Made by a program: the position numbers and the translations under genes. A stretch of DNA of 64,000 nt from positions 434,001-498,000 of the forward strand of contig NZ_CAMXCI010000001.1 of assembly GCF_947179115.1 (NCBI RefSeq), in the 5' to 3' direction. The notes under the pieces are model-generated. The model was not told where the DNA came from, did not search any database, and saw nothing but the letters and a program-made list of their open reading frames with translations. Origin of the DNA: Commensalibacter papalotli. GTDB lineage: Bacteria; Pseudomonadota; Alphaproteobacteria; Acetobacterales; Acetobacteraceae. Positions 17,842 through 26,119 of the stretch are shown in pieces (position 1 is the stretch's first letter; every line of letters starts with the position of its first letter).

Positions 17842-19155
17842 ATGGAATTATGTTCTTACGAAGAACTTGTTGAATTTATTCACAATAGTTTTATAGAATT
17901 TACCAAGGCCAGTTTTTATTTACAAGAAGAGTTTAAAAAAGAGAATATAGATAACAATATCAACATAGATGAATGGTTTATAAATAAATATAAAACAAAT
18001 CTTATCTCTTTAAATAAATTATTATTTAATCTCAATAAAAATTTACATTCTTTATCAATACATGAAGATAAAACCATTTATACTAATCATTATTTTGAAA
18101 TACCTGTCTATTTTCCATCTGATAACTATTTAGAATTAGACTATTCAACACGTTTTTCTTCTATTCACGATAAAACAAACGATATTAGCTACACAATAAA
18201 TAATAAGATATCACCAGAATTCTCTTTACTTATGTTCAATCATTTGAGGATATTATATCCTCAACACACCATAGATGATAATAATTTTACACCTTTTGAT
18301 GTGTTATTTAATGCTATTACTGATTACGGTTTAACAAGCCAAACAAATGTTTTATCATCTACATTTGATGAAATTTTTACACTAAAGATAACAACTAAAA
18401 AATCAAAAACACTTCAGGAATTCCAAAAATTAGCCAATGCTTTTTTATTCCAGATTATGTTGAAATGTAATGTTCCTTGTGAATATTACTCAAATCTTAC
18501 ATCATTACTTGGCATATATAACAATAACAAATCTAAAAAACAAAATCTTAATACATTATCAACCACACCACAACGTATTTACCGTGACCATATTATAGAC
18601 TACTATTCTCTTGCTCTTTCTTCAAACGAACCTTTTGCACAATACCTTTCCTATTACCATGTTTTAGAATATTTTTTTGATGAAGTGTTTAATCAACATT
18701 TACGAAAACAATTCCAAGATAAAATAACTAGTCCTTATTTCGATAATAAAGATGATAAAGAGTTAGATAAAGTTATTAATTTTATTAAAAAAGAAACAAG
18801 GAATTGCAAAGAAAGTGGACAAGGAAATGAATTAGAATCTTTAAAGCTAGTTTTAATTAAATTTATAGAAATAGATGATCTTCAAGAAAAACTAACACCT
18901 GAACAAATCAAATATTATCAACAACATAAAATTACTTTTAGCAGCGCTCAAACGATTTCTTTTAAAGATGAGAAAATTTTTTATGCTCACCTAGCGCAAC
19001 GCATCTATCAAACATGCAACGCTTTGGTGCATAGCAAAGAAGGTAATGTGGGACGCTATAAACCCTACCAAGATAATGAAGAGCTGCAAAAAGAAATCCC
19101 TTTAATCAAGTTAGTGGCCGAGCAAGTCATTATTAATTCATCAACCCCCTTATAA
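17842..19155 (+). CDS. large orphan protein with C-terminal HEPN-like domain
   Basis: I do not recognise the N-terminal 250 residues (from MELCSYEELVEFIHNSF): soluble, rich in Asn, Lys, Ile and Phe, without membrane segments. The C-terminal part looks like the HEPN-like domain of ApeA-type and related abortive-infection proteins: a helix FAQYLSYYHVLEYFFDEVF, a charged helical middle, then RIYQTCNALVHSKEG and a final helix IPLIKLVAEQVI. In that family the motif is usually RNxxxH; here the Arg position is Cys392 (codon TGC, 19015-19017), followed by Asn393 and His397. The start at 17842 has GGGAGGGA just upstream; 17839 is also possible. It follows gph by 31 bases on the same strand. The base composition looks more A/T-rich than gph. 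The HEPN call is inference from pattern and needs a profile search. Confidence 0.55.
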   Translation: MELCSYEELVEFIHNSFIEFTKASFYLQEEFKKENIDNNINIDEWFINKYKTNLISLNKLLFNLNKNLHSLSIHEDKTIYTNHYFEIPVYFPSDNYLELDYSTRFSSIHDKTNDISYTINNKISPEFSLLMFNHLRILYPQHTIDDNNFTPFDVLFNAITDYGLTSQTNVLSSTFDEIFTLKITTKKSKTLQEFQKLANAFLFQIMLKCNVPCEYYSNLTSLLGIYNNNKSKKQNLNTLSTTPQRIYRDHIIDYYSLALSSNEPFAQYLSYYHVLEYFFDEVFNQHLRKQFQDKITSPYFDNKDDKELDKVINFIKKETRNCKESGQGNELESLKLVLIKFIEIDDLQEKLTPEQIKYYQQHKITFSSAQTISFKDEKIFYAHLAQRIYQTCNALVHSKEGNVGRYKPYQDNEELQKEIPLIKLVAEQVIINSSTPL

Positions 19156-19201
19156 TCTCTGTTAATATTCTGTATTTATGTCTTTGAACTTATTTATTTT
19201 A

Positions 19202-19218
19202 ATGATCCATAGGATCAT
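19202..19218 (+). promoter_or_regulatory. small inverted repeat over the clc ribosome-binding site
   Basis: ATGATCC-ATA-GGATCAT, 7-bp perfect arms over a 3-base loop, ending 11 bases before the start codon at 19230. The AGGA inside the right arm is the only candidate binding site, so the hairpin could limit translation. Confidence 0.3.
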
Positions 19219-19229
19219 AGACACAACAA

Positions 19230-20474
19230 ATGACATATAATCTAAATTTTAAAACAATTTTTTCCTTGTTTCTGGTCGGAATTATTGGCGGATGTGTTGG
19301 TATTGGCTTAACGTTGTTGATGCACATCATACAACATCTCACCTTTAATGCTCCACTTGATGCAATTATGCCCTTTCGAGTCATGGTTGAAGATGCTTCT
19401 CCGTTACGACGTGTATTGGCTTTGCTGGTTTGTGGTTTAATTGGTGGGGTTGGTTGGTTTTGCATTCATCGCTATGGGCAGCCTTTGGTTGATATTAAAA
19501 CAGCTGTGCAAAACAAAGATAAAAACCTCCCTTTCCTAACGACTTTCTTCCACTCCTTATTGCAAATCATCACCGTAGCAATGGGATCACCTTTGGGGCG
19601 CGAAGTTGCCCCTCGAGAAATGACAGCGACTTTTGCTACGCAATGGATAGGAATATGCCATTTTTCCGATGAAGAACGAAAAATACTCTTGGCTTGTGCT
19701 TCGGGTGCTGGGTTGGCAGCCGTTTATAATGTGCCATTGGCTGCTATGGTCTTTACCTTGGAAACCTTATTGCTCAGTTGGAGCATTACTTCGGTTATCT
19801 CTGCTTTTATTTGTTGTAGTACAGCAGTCTTTATAGTGCGTATTGGCCTTGGGGACTTAGTGCAATATCCCATAGAGTATTTAAGATTTAACGAATATTT
19901 GGTCTTTTGGGCGGTTATAGCGGGGCCCATCATTGGTATAACAGTGTTTTTATTTGATAAAAGCATTAAATGGCTACCTAAATTACCTAAATCAAACCCA
20001 ATTATGATTTTAATATCAATTGGTGCTTTTGGGTTGATTGGTATTCTATCGATTAAATTTCCAGAAATCCTTGGTAATGGTAAGGCTGCAAATCAACTTA
20101 CTTTTACCTCTGATATTAGCTTAAATTATGCAATAGGACTATTTTCTACTAAGTGGACAGCTATTCTATTGGCAATGGTTGCAGGAGCTTATGGTGGACG
20201 TATTACCCCCAGTATGATGCTTGGTGGAGCGCTGGGGTTTATTACAGCATGTTTATGGAACATAGCTTTACCAAATATTCCAATGTCCAGTTCAGCAATT
20301 ATTGCCGCAGCTGTTTTTTTAGGAATAGCTCAAAAAATGCCATTAACTTCAGCACTCTTTATGATTGAGTTATCTCGCTTTTCTCCTGCCTATTTTTATC
20401 CAATTTGTTTATGTTTTGCGACCGCTTTACCAACTTATTATTTTATTCAAAATAAGCTGACCAACATAGCTTAA
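19230..20474 (+). CDS. CLC-family chloride channel/antiporter, divergent
   Basis: Membrane protein of 414 residues in the CLC family, which moves anions as channels or H+-coupled exchangers. The GREVAPRE segment at 123-130 corresponds to GREGP and keeps the gating glutamate (Glu125). GGRITPSMMLGGALG near residue 325 corresponds to the GxFxP filter segment. The GSGIP anion-filter motif has no clear match: the aligned place reads YGQPLVDIK (82-90). This sets it apart from ClcA-type exchangers and makes the ion selectivity uncertain. It overlaps nothing and converges on the DUF3108 gene with only 14 bases between stops. Confidence 0.82.
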   Translation: MTYNLNFKTIFSLFLVGIIGGCVGIGLTLLMHIIQHLTFNAPLDAIMPFRVMVEDASPLRRVLALLVCGLIGGVGWFCIHRYGQPLVDIKTAVQNKDKNLPFLTTFFHSLLQIITVAMGSPLGREVAPREMTATFATQWIGICHFSDEERKILLACASGAGLAAVYNVPLAAMVFTLETLLLSWSITSVISAFICCSTAVFIVRIGLGDLVQYPIEYLRFNEYLVFWAVIAGPIIGITVFLFDKSIKWLPKLPKSNPIMILISIGAFGLIGILSIKFPEILGNGKAANQLTFTSDISLNYAIGLFSTKWTAILLAMVAGAYGGRITPSMMLGGALGFITACLWNIALPNIPMSSSAIIAAAVFLGIAQKMPLTSALFMIELSRFSPAYFYPICLCFATALPTYYFIQNKLTNIA

Positions 20475-20488
20475 CTATCTGTTAAAAT

Positions 20489-21307
20489 TCACTTAGTGAC
20501 TTGAATTTTTCTCAATACGCCTGTCACAATTCCCATTTTAGGATTTTTAAAATCAAACCTAGCGGGCAAATAGCCAATACCCTCAATATCCTTGAACCAT
20601 ATTGAGCCTGGCTGTTGTTGCGAAAGCAAAACACGATTCTTAGAATGTGTTTTAAAACCACCCACTTGTTGAGCTGTTGCTCTACATAATATTGCTTTGC
20701 CTTTATAAGGGCTGGTCCATGTTGAGGGCATCTCGCTTTCCCCGACGCTTTGACTATGAAAAGTAAAAGAGCGTAAACCATCCAATAAATTAAATTGACT
20801 ATCACATTTTCCTGTAGTTCTAACGTGATAAATCAAATCAGCCATCGCACTTAATATATCCAGGCTATGTGTTTGTTGTGCTGGAGTTAAAGCGTCCCTG
20901 TCATCACCACGTACTGGTTCAAGTGTTGTTATGTCAGTTTTAGTTCCATAATTTGAATTCATTACTAGCTTGAACTGACCATTTTTATCTTTACCTATGG
21001 ATTGATACGTTCCAGGAAAAGCATGACCATTTTTAAAAACACCATCAACAGTAGCATTCGTATCTAAACTAAAAACAAGGCTAGCCATCCCTGCCGATGC
21101 AAAGTTTGCTTTCACTTTATAAGTTGTTGGCGATAATTCATAATCTGCCTTCATTGTAATAACATGCAAGCCTTTATTATAGATATCATAAACCAATCTT
21201 ATAGATTGGTTTTTACCACTAGATACTTCTTGTGCATAAACCACACTGCATAAAGTCAAGCTATACAAAGATGCCACACTCATTACTTTTAAAAACCGCT
21301 GTATCAT
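20489..21307 (-). CDS. DUF3108-domain secreted protein
   Basis: Protein of 272 residues with an N-terminal signal peptide (MIQRFLKVMSVASLYSLTLCSVVYAQ, cleavage after VYA likely), so periplasmic. The body fits the DUF3108 pattern: YDIYNKGLHVITMKADYEL near the start, SLVFSLDTNATVDG, then LDILSAMADLIYHVRTTGKC, and IWFKDIEGIGYLPARFDF at the end. The family is common in alphaproteobacteria and has no assigned biochemical role. Its fold is predicted to resemble a beta-barrel lipid-binding type, but this is not proven. AAGG lies before the start. Confidence 0.8.
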   Translation of the reverse strand: MIQRFLKVMSVASLYSLTLCSVVYAQEVSSGKNQSIRLVYDIYNKGLHVITMKADYELSPTTYKVKANFASAGMASLVFSLDTNATVDGVFKNGHAFPGTYQSIGKDKNGQFKLVMNSNYGTKTDITTLEPVRGDDRDALTPAQQTHSLDILSAMADLIYHVRTTGKCDSQFNLLDGLRSFTFHSQSVGESEMPSTWTSPYKGKAILCRATAQQVGGFKTHSKNRVLLSQQQPGSIWFKDIEGIGYLPARFDFKNPKMGIVTGVLRKIQVTK

Positions 21308-21447
21308 TCAAAGACCTTCAATCATAAGATGGAATTTAGAATAATATAAAAAAATTATGGCATTATATAGGTTGGTTTATTTTTAAATTTTATAATTGAT
21401 ATGGATAGAAATTAAATTACTCTATCCATATTTAAAAGAGAACAACT

Positions 21448-22650
21448 TTAAACGTTTAATACCCCTGTATCAAAAGCCTCTGCATGAATATTTTTAGCAG
21501 GAACCCCTAAATTTTTAAGATCTTTGGCTCGCTCTTGCATAAATTCTGTTGGACCACAGAGATAATATTGAGCATCAGGAATAATCGTCTCTTTGACTGT
21601 ATTTAAATCTACTCTGCCAATATAATCATATTGTTCATCTTGAGCTTCTGGTTCAGAGTAAAACATAATTCTTTTCATATGATCATTTTTTTGAATGATA
21701 TCGTTAATTTGATCATACATTGCGAGTGTTTTACTATTACGTGTACCATGAATAAATGAAACTGGCCGTTGAGTTTGATGTTCTGATAAGTAAGTAAGCA
21801 TAGAAACCATAGGAGTAATACCGACGCCTGCGCTAATTAAAAAAACTGGCTTATCACTTTTTTCATCCAAGAAAAATTCTCCACCAGGAGGTGCCAAATC
21901 GATCACATCCCCTTCGTTGTAATTTTTGTGTAAAACATTGGATACGTGACCTGCAGGACTATAGGCATTACCATCTTCACGTTTTACAGAAATACGATAA
22001 GCGTCCGCACCTGGTGCATTAGATAATGTATATTGACGAGGTTGTATTAAATCCCATTCTGGAACATAAACCCGAACAGAAATATATTGACCGGGATGAA
22101 ATTCAGGAACCTTTCCATGATCAACAGGTTTTAAATAAAATGAAGTAATCTGATCTGTTTCAGCTATTTTCTTAACAATTTTAAAGCTTCTCCAACCAGT
22201 CCAGGATCCTTCTTGAACAAGATCATTATAAAGCTTTGTTTCCATCTCAATTAATAAATTAGCAAGTTGCTCGTAAGCTTTGCCCCAAGCGTCGATTAAT
22301 TCGTCTGTTGCTCCTTCCCCTAAAACCTCTTTAATTGAAGCCAGTAAATGTTTTCCAACAATGGGGTAATGTTCTGCACGTATACCTAAACTTACATGTT
22401 TATTAGCAATATGAACTAAGGCTCCTTGTAAAACAGTTGGATTATCAATATTTTGTGCATATGCCAATACAGCACCAGCTAACGCATGTTGTTGTTTACC
22501 AGCCTCTTGATGACCCCGATTAAATACTTGTTTTAATTCTGGATTTTGAGCAAACATTCTTTCATAAAAATGGGATGTCAACGCAACACCATGTTCAGCC
22601 AATACTGGAACTGTGGCTTTTATAATAGATTTTTGGTTTTCCGTGAGCAT
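21448..22650 (-). CDS. hmp: flavohemoprotein, nitric oxide dioxygenase
   Basis: Oxidises nitric oxide to nitrate with O2 and NAD(P)H, protecting against nitrosative stress. The 400 residues comprise a globin domain (1-145), with heme-ligand His85 in IANKHVSLGIRAEHYP and distal Tyr29. A FAD-binding domain follows, with RQYTLSNAP. The NAD-binding domain has ISAGVGITPMVSML, and the end is YYLCGPTEFMQ. All match E. coli Hmp closely. GAGAGG precedes the start. The upstream region carries two NsrR-like boxes, one directly downstream of a TATAAT. Confidence 0.97.
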   Translation of the reverse strand: MLTENQKSIIKATVPVLAEHGVALTSHFYERMFAQNPELKQVFNRGHQEAGKQQHALAGAVLAYAQNIDNPTVLQGALVHIANKHVSLGIRAEHYPIVGKHLLASIKEVLGEGATDELIDAWGKAYEQLANLLIEMETKLYNDLVQEGSWTGWRSFKIVKKIAETDQITSFYLKPVDHGKVPEFHPGQYISVRVYVPEWDLIQPRQYTLSNAPGADAYRISVKREDGNAYSPAGHVSNVLHKNYNEGDVIDLAPPGGEFFLDEKSDKPVFLISAGVGITPMVSMLTYLSEHQTQRPVSFIHGTRNSKTLAMYDQINDIIQKNDHMKRIMFYSEPEAQDEQYDYIGRVDLNTVKETIIPDAQYYLCGPTEFMQERAKDLKNLGVPAKNIHAEAFDTGVLNV

Positions 22651-22681
22651 AAAAACAACCTCTCAACAAACTATAGAAACT

Positions 22682-22704
22682 AAAATGTAAATAAAGTACA
22701 TCTT
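22682..22704 (-). promoter_or_regulatory. NsrR-like operator 1 at hmp
   Basis: On the minus strand this 23-bp site begins AAGATGTACTTTA and ends TTTACATTTT. It matches the NsrR consensus (AAGATGYATTT, one free base, AAATRCATCTT) at 18 of 22 fixed positions. It ends 32 bases before the hmp start and lies immediately downstream of the putative -10, where binding would block transcription. Confidence 0.65.
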
Positions 22705-22711
22705 ATTGAAT

Positions 22712-22717
22712 ATTATA
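22712..22717 (-). promoter_or_regulatory. putative hmp -10 element
   Basis: TATAAT on the minus strand, about 61 bases upstream of the start codon. The sequence 17 bases further upstream (TGCTTC) is a poor -35. The position directly before the first NsrR-like box makes it the likely promoter. Confidence 0.45.
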
Positions 22718-22751
22718 ACTATGAAAAGCTTCGAAGCATTCTTTTCCTTTA

Positions 22752-22774
22752 AAGATATAAAAAATATACATCTT
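22752..22774 (-). promoter_or_regulatory. NsrR-like operator 2 at hmp
   Basis: A second 23-bp site ending ATATACATCTT on the plus strand, with 17 of 22 fixed positions of the NsrR consensus and arms AAAGAT/ATCTTT. Its centre is 70 bases from the first box, about seven helical turns. A further half-site (GTACATCTTTAAG) lies at 22798-22810. Confidence 0.5.
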
Positions 22775-22817
22775 TAAAATTAAAAGTAAACTATTTTGTA
22801 CATCTTTAAGTATTTTT

Positions 22818-23744
22818 TTATAAGCCTAATATTTTTTTTGCTTTATAAACAATGACTTCTGTATCATCCAAAGGTCCTGTATTCCAAATTTCAAAACGAC
22901 CATAAAACAATTTGACTCGTTTTTGCTGCTGCATAGACTGGATAAACAAAGAAATTCTTTTAGATTTTCCTGGTAATGATATGATCATTACAGGAACAGA
23001 AGTTGCGACAGCTTCTGAAACCATAGAAACACTATCCATTGTTACCAAGATTAAATCAGCACATGCTAGCAACCCTAAATAAGGGTTCTCACCTATTCCA
23101 TCCCAAATAAAAGCACCTAATGGAGTTAGTATTGCTTTAAATACATCAATAGCTTGAGGATCTGTGCGTCGCGAAGGCGTCAAAGCAATAGTAACATTCT
23201 CTGTTATAATCAACGCTGCTAATTGATTAGCAATCTGCCTCGCTTCATTCAGCCCCAGAGTAAAACGTCCATTATTTCCACCTATTAATACTGAAACCAA
23301 AGGTTTTTTATAATTTTTGAAAAAAGGAGCCCATTTATCCTTACTTTCAGCCAAGAGTTGCGGCGAAATATGGTGCAAAGCCGTTCTTGAAATAAGGATA
23401 TTTTTCCCCTCAAGCCGATCATGAGGGTTTACAATTACCAAATCAAATTTATTAGGCGAGATCCTAGGGTTTTGAATATGTATTGCTGGACGCTCTGAAT
23501 TGCGAAGCGCTGCATTAATAACCCCACCTACACTGCCTACACTAATTATAATTTCGCTTGGCTCTATATGAAAAGGCTTTACCGACTTTAATGGAAAAGG
23601 CCAATATGGTGCTGAAATAAAACTCCAAGGCCCTTTAGGTGTTAAACTGCATAATTGTTTTTGATACCCTGCACGTTCCGCAAAACCAAAAGCTTGAGAT
23701 TTCATTCCTGCGAAATCTTCTGTTAAAATAGTTGCTTTTGCCAT
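22818..23744 (-). CDS. ELM1-family (DUF1022) GT-B-like protein
   Basis: Protein of 308 residues related to the ELM1 family, named after a plant mitochondrial-fission factor but widespread in alphaproteobacteria, where the role is unknown. Motifs seen: SVGSVGGVINAALRN, VSVLIGGNNGRFTLG, ALTPSRRT, and ENPYLGLLACADLILVT followed by DSVSMVSEA. This last block resembles the nucleotide-sugar site of GT-B glycosyltransferases. No signal or membrane segment is present. It follows the glycosyltransferase at 23757 by 12 bases with AAGG in between, so it is the last gene of a glycosyltransferase operon. Confidence 0.85.
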   Translation of the reverse strand: MAKATILTEDFAGMKSQAFGFAERAGYQKQLCSLTPKGPWSFISAPYWPFPLKSVKPFHIEPSEIIISVGSVGGVINAALRNSERPAIHIQNPRISPNKFDLVIVNPHDRLEGKNILISRTALHHISPQLLAESKDKWAPFFKNYKKPLVSVLIGGNNGRFTLGLNEARQIANQLAALIITENVTIALTPSRRTDPQAIDVFKAILTPLGAFIWDGIGENPYLGLLACADLILVTMDSVSMVSEAVATSVPVMIISLPGKSKRISLFIQSMQQQKRVKLFYGRFEIWNTGPLDDTEVIVYKAKKILGL

Positions 23745-23756
23745 AATCTTTTGACC

Positions 23757-24863
23757 TTATGGTGACTTATCGAGTTTATTCGTAATTTCATTAATCAGAT
23801 GCTCTGCGAGCTCTTTCCACTCTTGATCAGCGTCGTGCTTTTTGCGAGATATAGGAAAATTAAGCTGTAAAATTTGATCTAACCCTTTAGCAATTTCATT
23901 TATGGTGGGCTCACAAATAAAAACTAGATCCAAATCTTCTTTTTTAAATTGCTCGGCTAAACCGCCTACATTAGTAATTAAAATAGGTTTACCAAATGCC
24001 AATGCTGTTGCTGCAATACCGCTTTGGCTTGCTTCTCTATATGGCAAAATAACAACGTCAGCCCATTGCATTAACTCCGCAATCTCTTCCTCTGGCACCC
24101 ATCTATTTTCAACTGAAACGTTATCTCTTGCATTTAATCGATCTAATAAAGGATTTTGGGGGCCATGACCAACAATACGCAAGCGGTAAGCTTTTGAACT
24201 AGATACATGATCCAAAGCTTCTTCTAACAGGTCCAATCCTTTATACAATAACAGACGTCCAAAATTCAGAAGCTTAATTTCTGTTCCAGACACACTTTGT
24301 TGACTATTGTTTATTTTATAAGAAAAGGGTGGATGCCACCCCTCTATAATTTGAGACGTTGGTACGTAATCAACAGCAAGTAATTGCTTATAAATATATT
24401 TTGAGAAAGTAACAGTTAATCTTGATTTTTTAATCAAGATTTTTTGTAAAAAATGCTGAAATAAATATCCATCCCCAGGATGTGGGTGAACATCATGTAC
24501 AACAACTACGTACGGAATATGTAACAATCGTAGTGTTATCGCCATAATTAAGTCCATAGGCCCAGGCATGGTACAAATGGCTATATTAATTTTATTTATT
24601 TTTATAAATTTAAACAAAGATGCAATTATTAAAGGGGCTTGTAAAATACGACATATATACCCCCAAATAGAAGAATATGTTTTTACAGGTAAATCAACAA
24701 CCAAATTATTAGCTTTTATAACAATTTCAGCTTGGGTTGATAAAGATAAATATGTGTTAATACCAGGAATTGACGTAACTGCTTTAGAAAATTCAACAGC
24801 AGTCTTAGGCCCAGCACCGCGACGTCCCCATTGCCATATCAACATATTAAGAGGTTTTTTCAT
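23757..24863 (-). CDS. GT4-type glycosyltransferase
   Basis: GT-B fold glycosyltransferase of 368 residues. The N-terminal domain has WQWGRRGAGPKTAVEF. The donor-site half holds LLNFGRLLLYKGLDLLEEAL, RIVGHGPQN, and the E-x7-E style region VILPYREASQSGIAATALAF, followed by GKPILITNVGGL. It starts within the stop of the upstream transferase (ATGA overlap). The substrate cannot be told; the polar surface and lack of membrane helices suggest a cytoplasmic enzyme working on a lipid- or nucleotide-linked sugar. Confidence 0.85.
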   Translation of the reverse strand: MKKPLNMLIWQWGRRGAGPKTAVEFSKAVTSIPGINTYLSLSTQAEIVIKANNLVVDLPVKTYSSIWGYICRILQAPLIIASLFKFIKINKINIAICTMPGPMDLIMAITLRLLHIPYVVVVHDVHPHPGDGYLFQHFLQKILIKKSRLTVTFSKYIYKQLLAVDYVPTSQIIEGWHPPFSYKINNSQQSVSGTEIKLLNFGRLLLYKGLDLLEEALDHVSSSKAYRLRIVGHGPQNPLLDRLNARDNVSVENRWVPEEEIAELMQWADVVILPYREASQSGIAATALAFGKPILITNVGGLAEQFKKEDLDLVFICEPTINEIAKGLDQILQLNFPISRKKHDADQEWKELAEHLINEITNKLDKSP

Positions 24864-26062
24864 CCTTTATTAATTACCGCACCTATGGCGGATAACCCCT
24901 TTATCAAAGACTGTGAATTAAATTGCTCTTTAGCTCTTTTACATGCAACTTTACCTAATTCAAAACGATAATGCGGATTTAAGACCAAATTTTGTATCGC
25001 TTGTGCAGCAATACCACAATCAGGCTCTGCCCAATATGCATTCGAAAACTGATATACACTTCGTGAATCTTGCACAGGGATTAATCTATAATCAACAGGA
25101 ACTCCACAAGATTCATCAATAAATTCTTCTGTTGCAGACCAATTTGTAGAAATAACAGCTTTACCACACAACATAGCTTCAGCGGGTACCAACCCAAACC
25201 CTTCACTGCGATGTAACGATAAAATAATATCAGAATATTTAAATAAAGCTTGATTTTCAACTGCTGATAAAACATGTTTAATAACAACAATATTATCACG
25301 ATCTTGTATCATATTCATAATTTTTGCCATATCATCATGATAATATTCCGCATAGGTAATTTTTAGTACTAGAGCTATGTTCTTAACATGCTCATATACT
25401 TTAAGGAATGCTGAAATTGCTCCAATAGGGTTTTTTCTGGCAAAACTTGATGATAAATTAAAAGAAACTAAAATAATAATTTTGTTTTCTGGCAAACCTA
25501 ACGCCTGACGACTAATATTTTCTACTGGATATGTAATACGATCAGCAATAGGATGAGGAACCACTCGAATTATTTTATTAAATTGCTTAGCCCATTTCTC
25601 CATAGACTTTGCGACAAATTTCGAAGGCACCCAAATTTCATGAACAAACTGAAAGCCCACTATCCAGTCTTTTGGTAATACTTCAAGTTCCCAAGCCCAA
25701 TAACCAATAATTTTTCGATTTTTAATATATTTTCTGGGTAACGAAAGCAACGCATAGGGAATTTGAGGAGAATTAATATGTAAGATCAATGGAGCATGTA
25801 AATATTTTGATAATAATTGAGCAGATTTTTTATATCGTGCCATTGAAAATGAATAAGGTGAAACATCAAGTAAATGAGCGTCAATGTGATGCTTTTTTAA
25901 AGCCTGATGCATAACCCGTGCACCTTCTCCAAGCCCAGAAGCACGAGTAACCTCACCACCAATGATAACTGCTGAATCAACTGGTGGGGATGGTGTTATT
26001 GACGGAGCTATACACCCCCCAAACCTAGCCAAACCATAGCGGCGACTAGATGGAGGGAACAT
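24860..26062 (-). CDS. glycosyltransferase family 4 protein
   Basis: GT-B glycosyltransferase of about 400 residues. It has GEVTRASGLGEGARVMHQAL near the N-terminus (nucleotide-sugar loop), INSPQIPYALLSLP, a linker VVPHPIADR, and the C-terminal donor site DIILSLHRSEGFGLVPAEAMLCGKAVIST. It overlaps the next transferase by 4 bases. The ATG at 26062 has no ribosome-binding site. The frame stays open back to 26095, where CTG CTG follows GGAG at a good distance, so a rare non-ATG start there (adding LLIKPLHQLWR) is possible. glyA ends 57 bases upstream. Confidence 0.83.
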   Translation of the reverse strand: MFPPSSRRYGLARFGGCIAPSITPSPPVDSAVIIGGEVTRASGLGEGARVMHQALKKHHIDAHLLDVSPYSFSMARYKKSAQLLSKYLHAPLILHINSPQIPYALLSLPRKYIKNRKIIGYWAWELEVLPKDWIVGFQFVHEIWVPSKFVAKSMEKWAKQFNKIIRVVPHPIADRITYPVENISRQALGLPENKIIILVSFNLSSSFARKNPIGAISAFLKVYEHVKNIALVLKITYAEYYHDDMAKIMNMIQDRDNIVVIKHVLSAVENQALFKYSDIILSLHRSEGFGLVPAEAMLCGKAVISTNWSATEEFIDESCGVPVDYRLIPVQDSRSVYQFSNAYWAEPDCGIAAQAIQNLVLNPHYRFELGKVACKRAKEQFNSQSLIKGLSAIGAVINKG

Positions 26063-26119
26063 ACGCCATAACTGATGTAATGGCTTAATCAGCAGTCATA
26101 CTCCGTCTAATAAAAAAAA

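Noticed and set aside
17842..20474. A multi-gene defence island around the HEPN-like protein
   Set aside because: The neighbours (gph, CLC, DUF3108, hmp) are ordinary; there is no second defence gene, nucleotidyltransferase or toxin partner.
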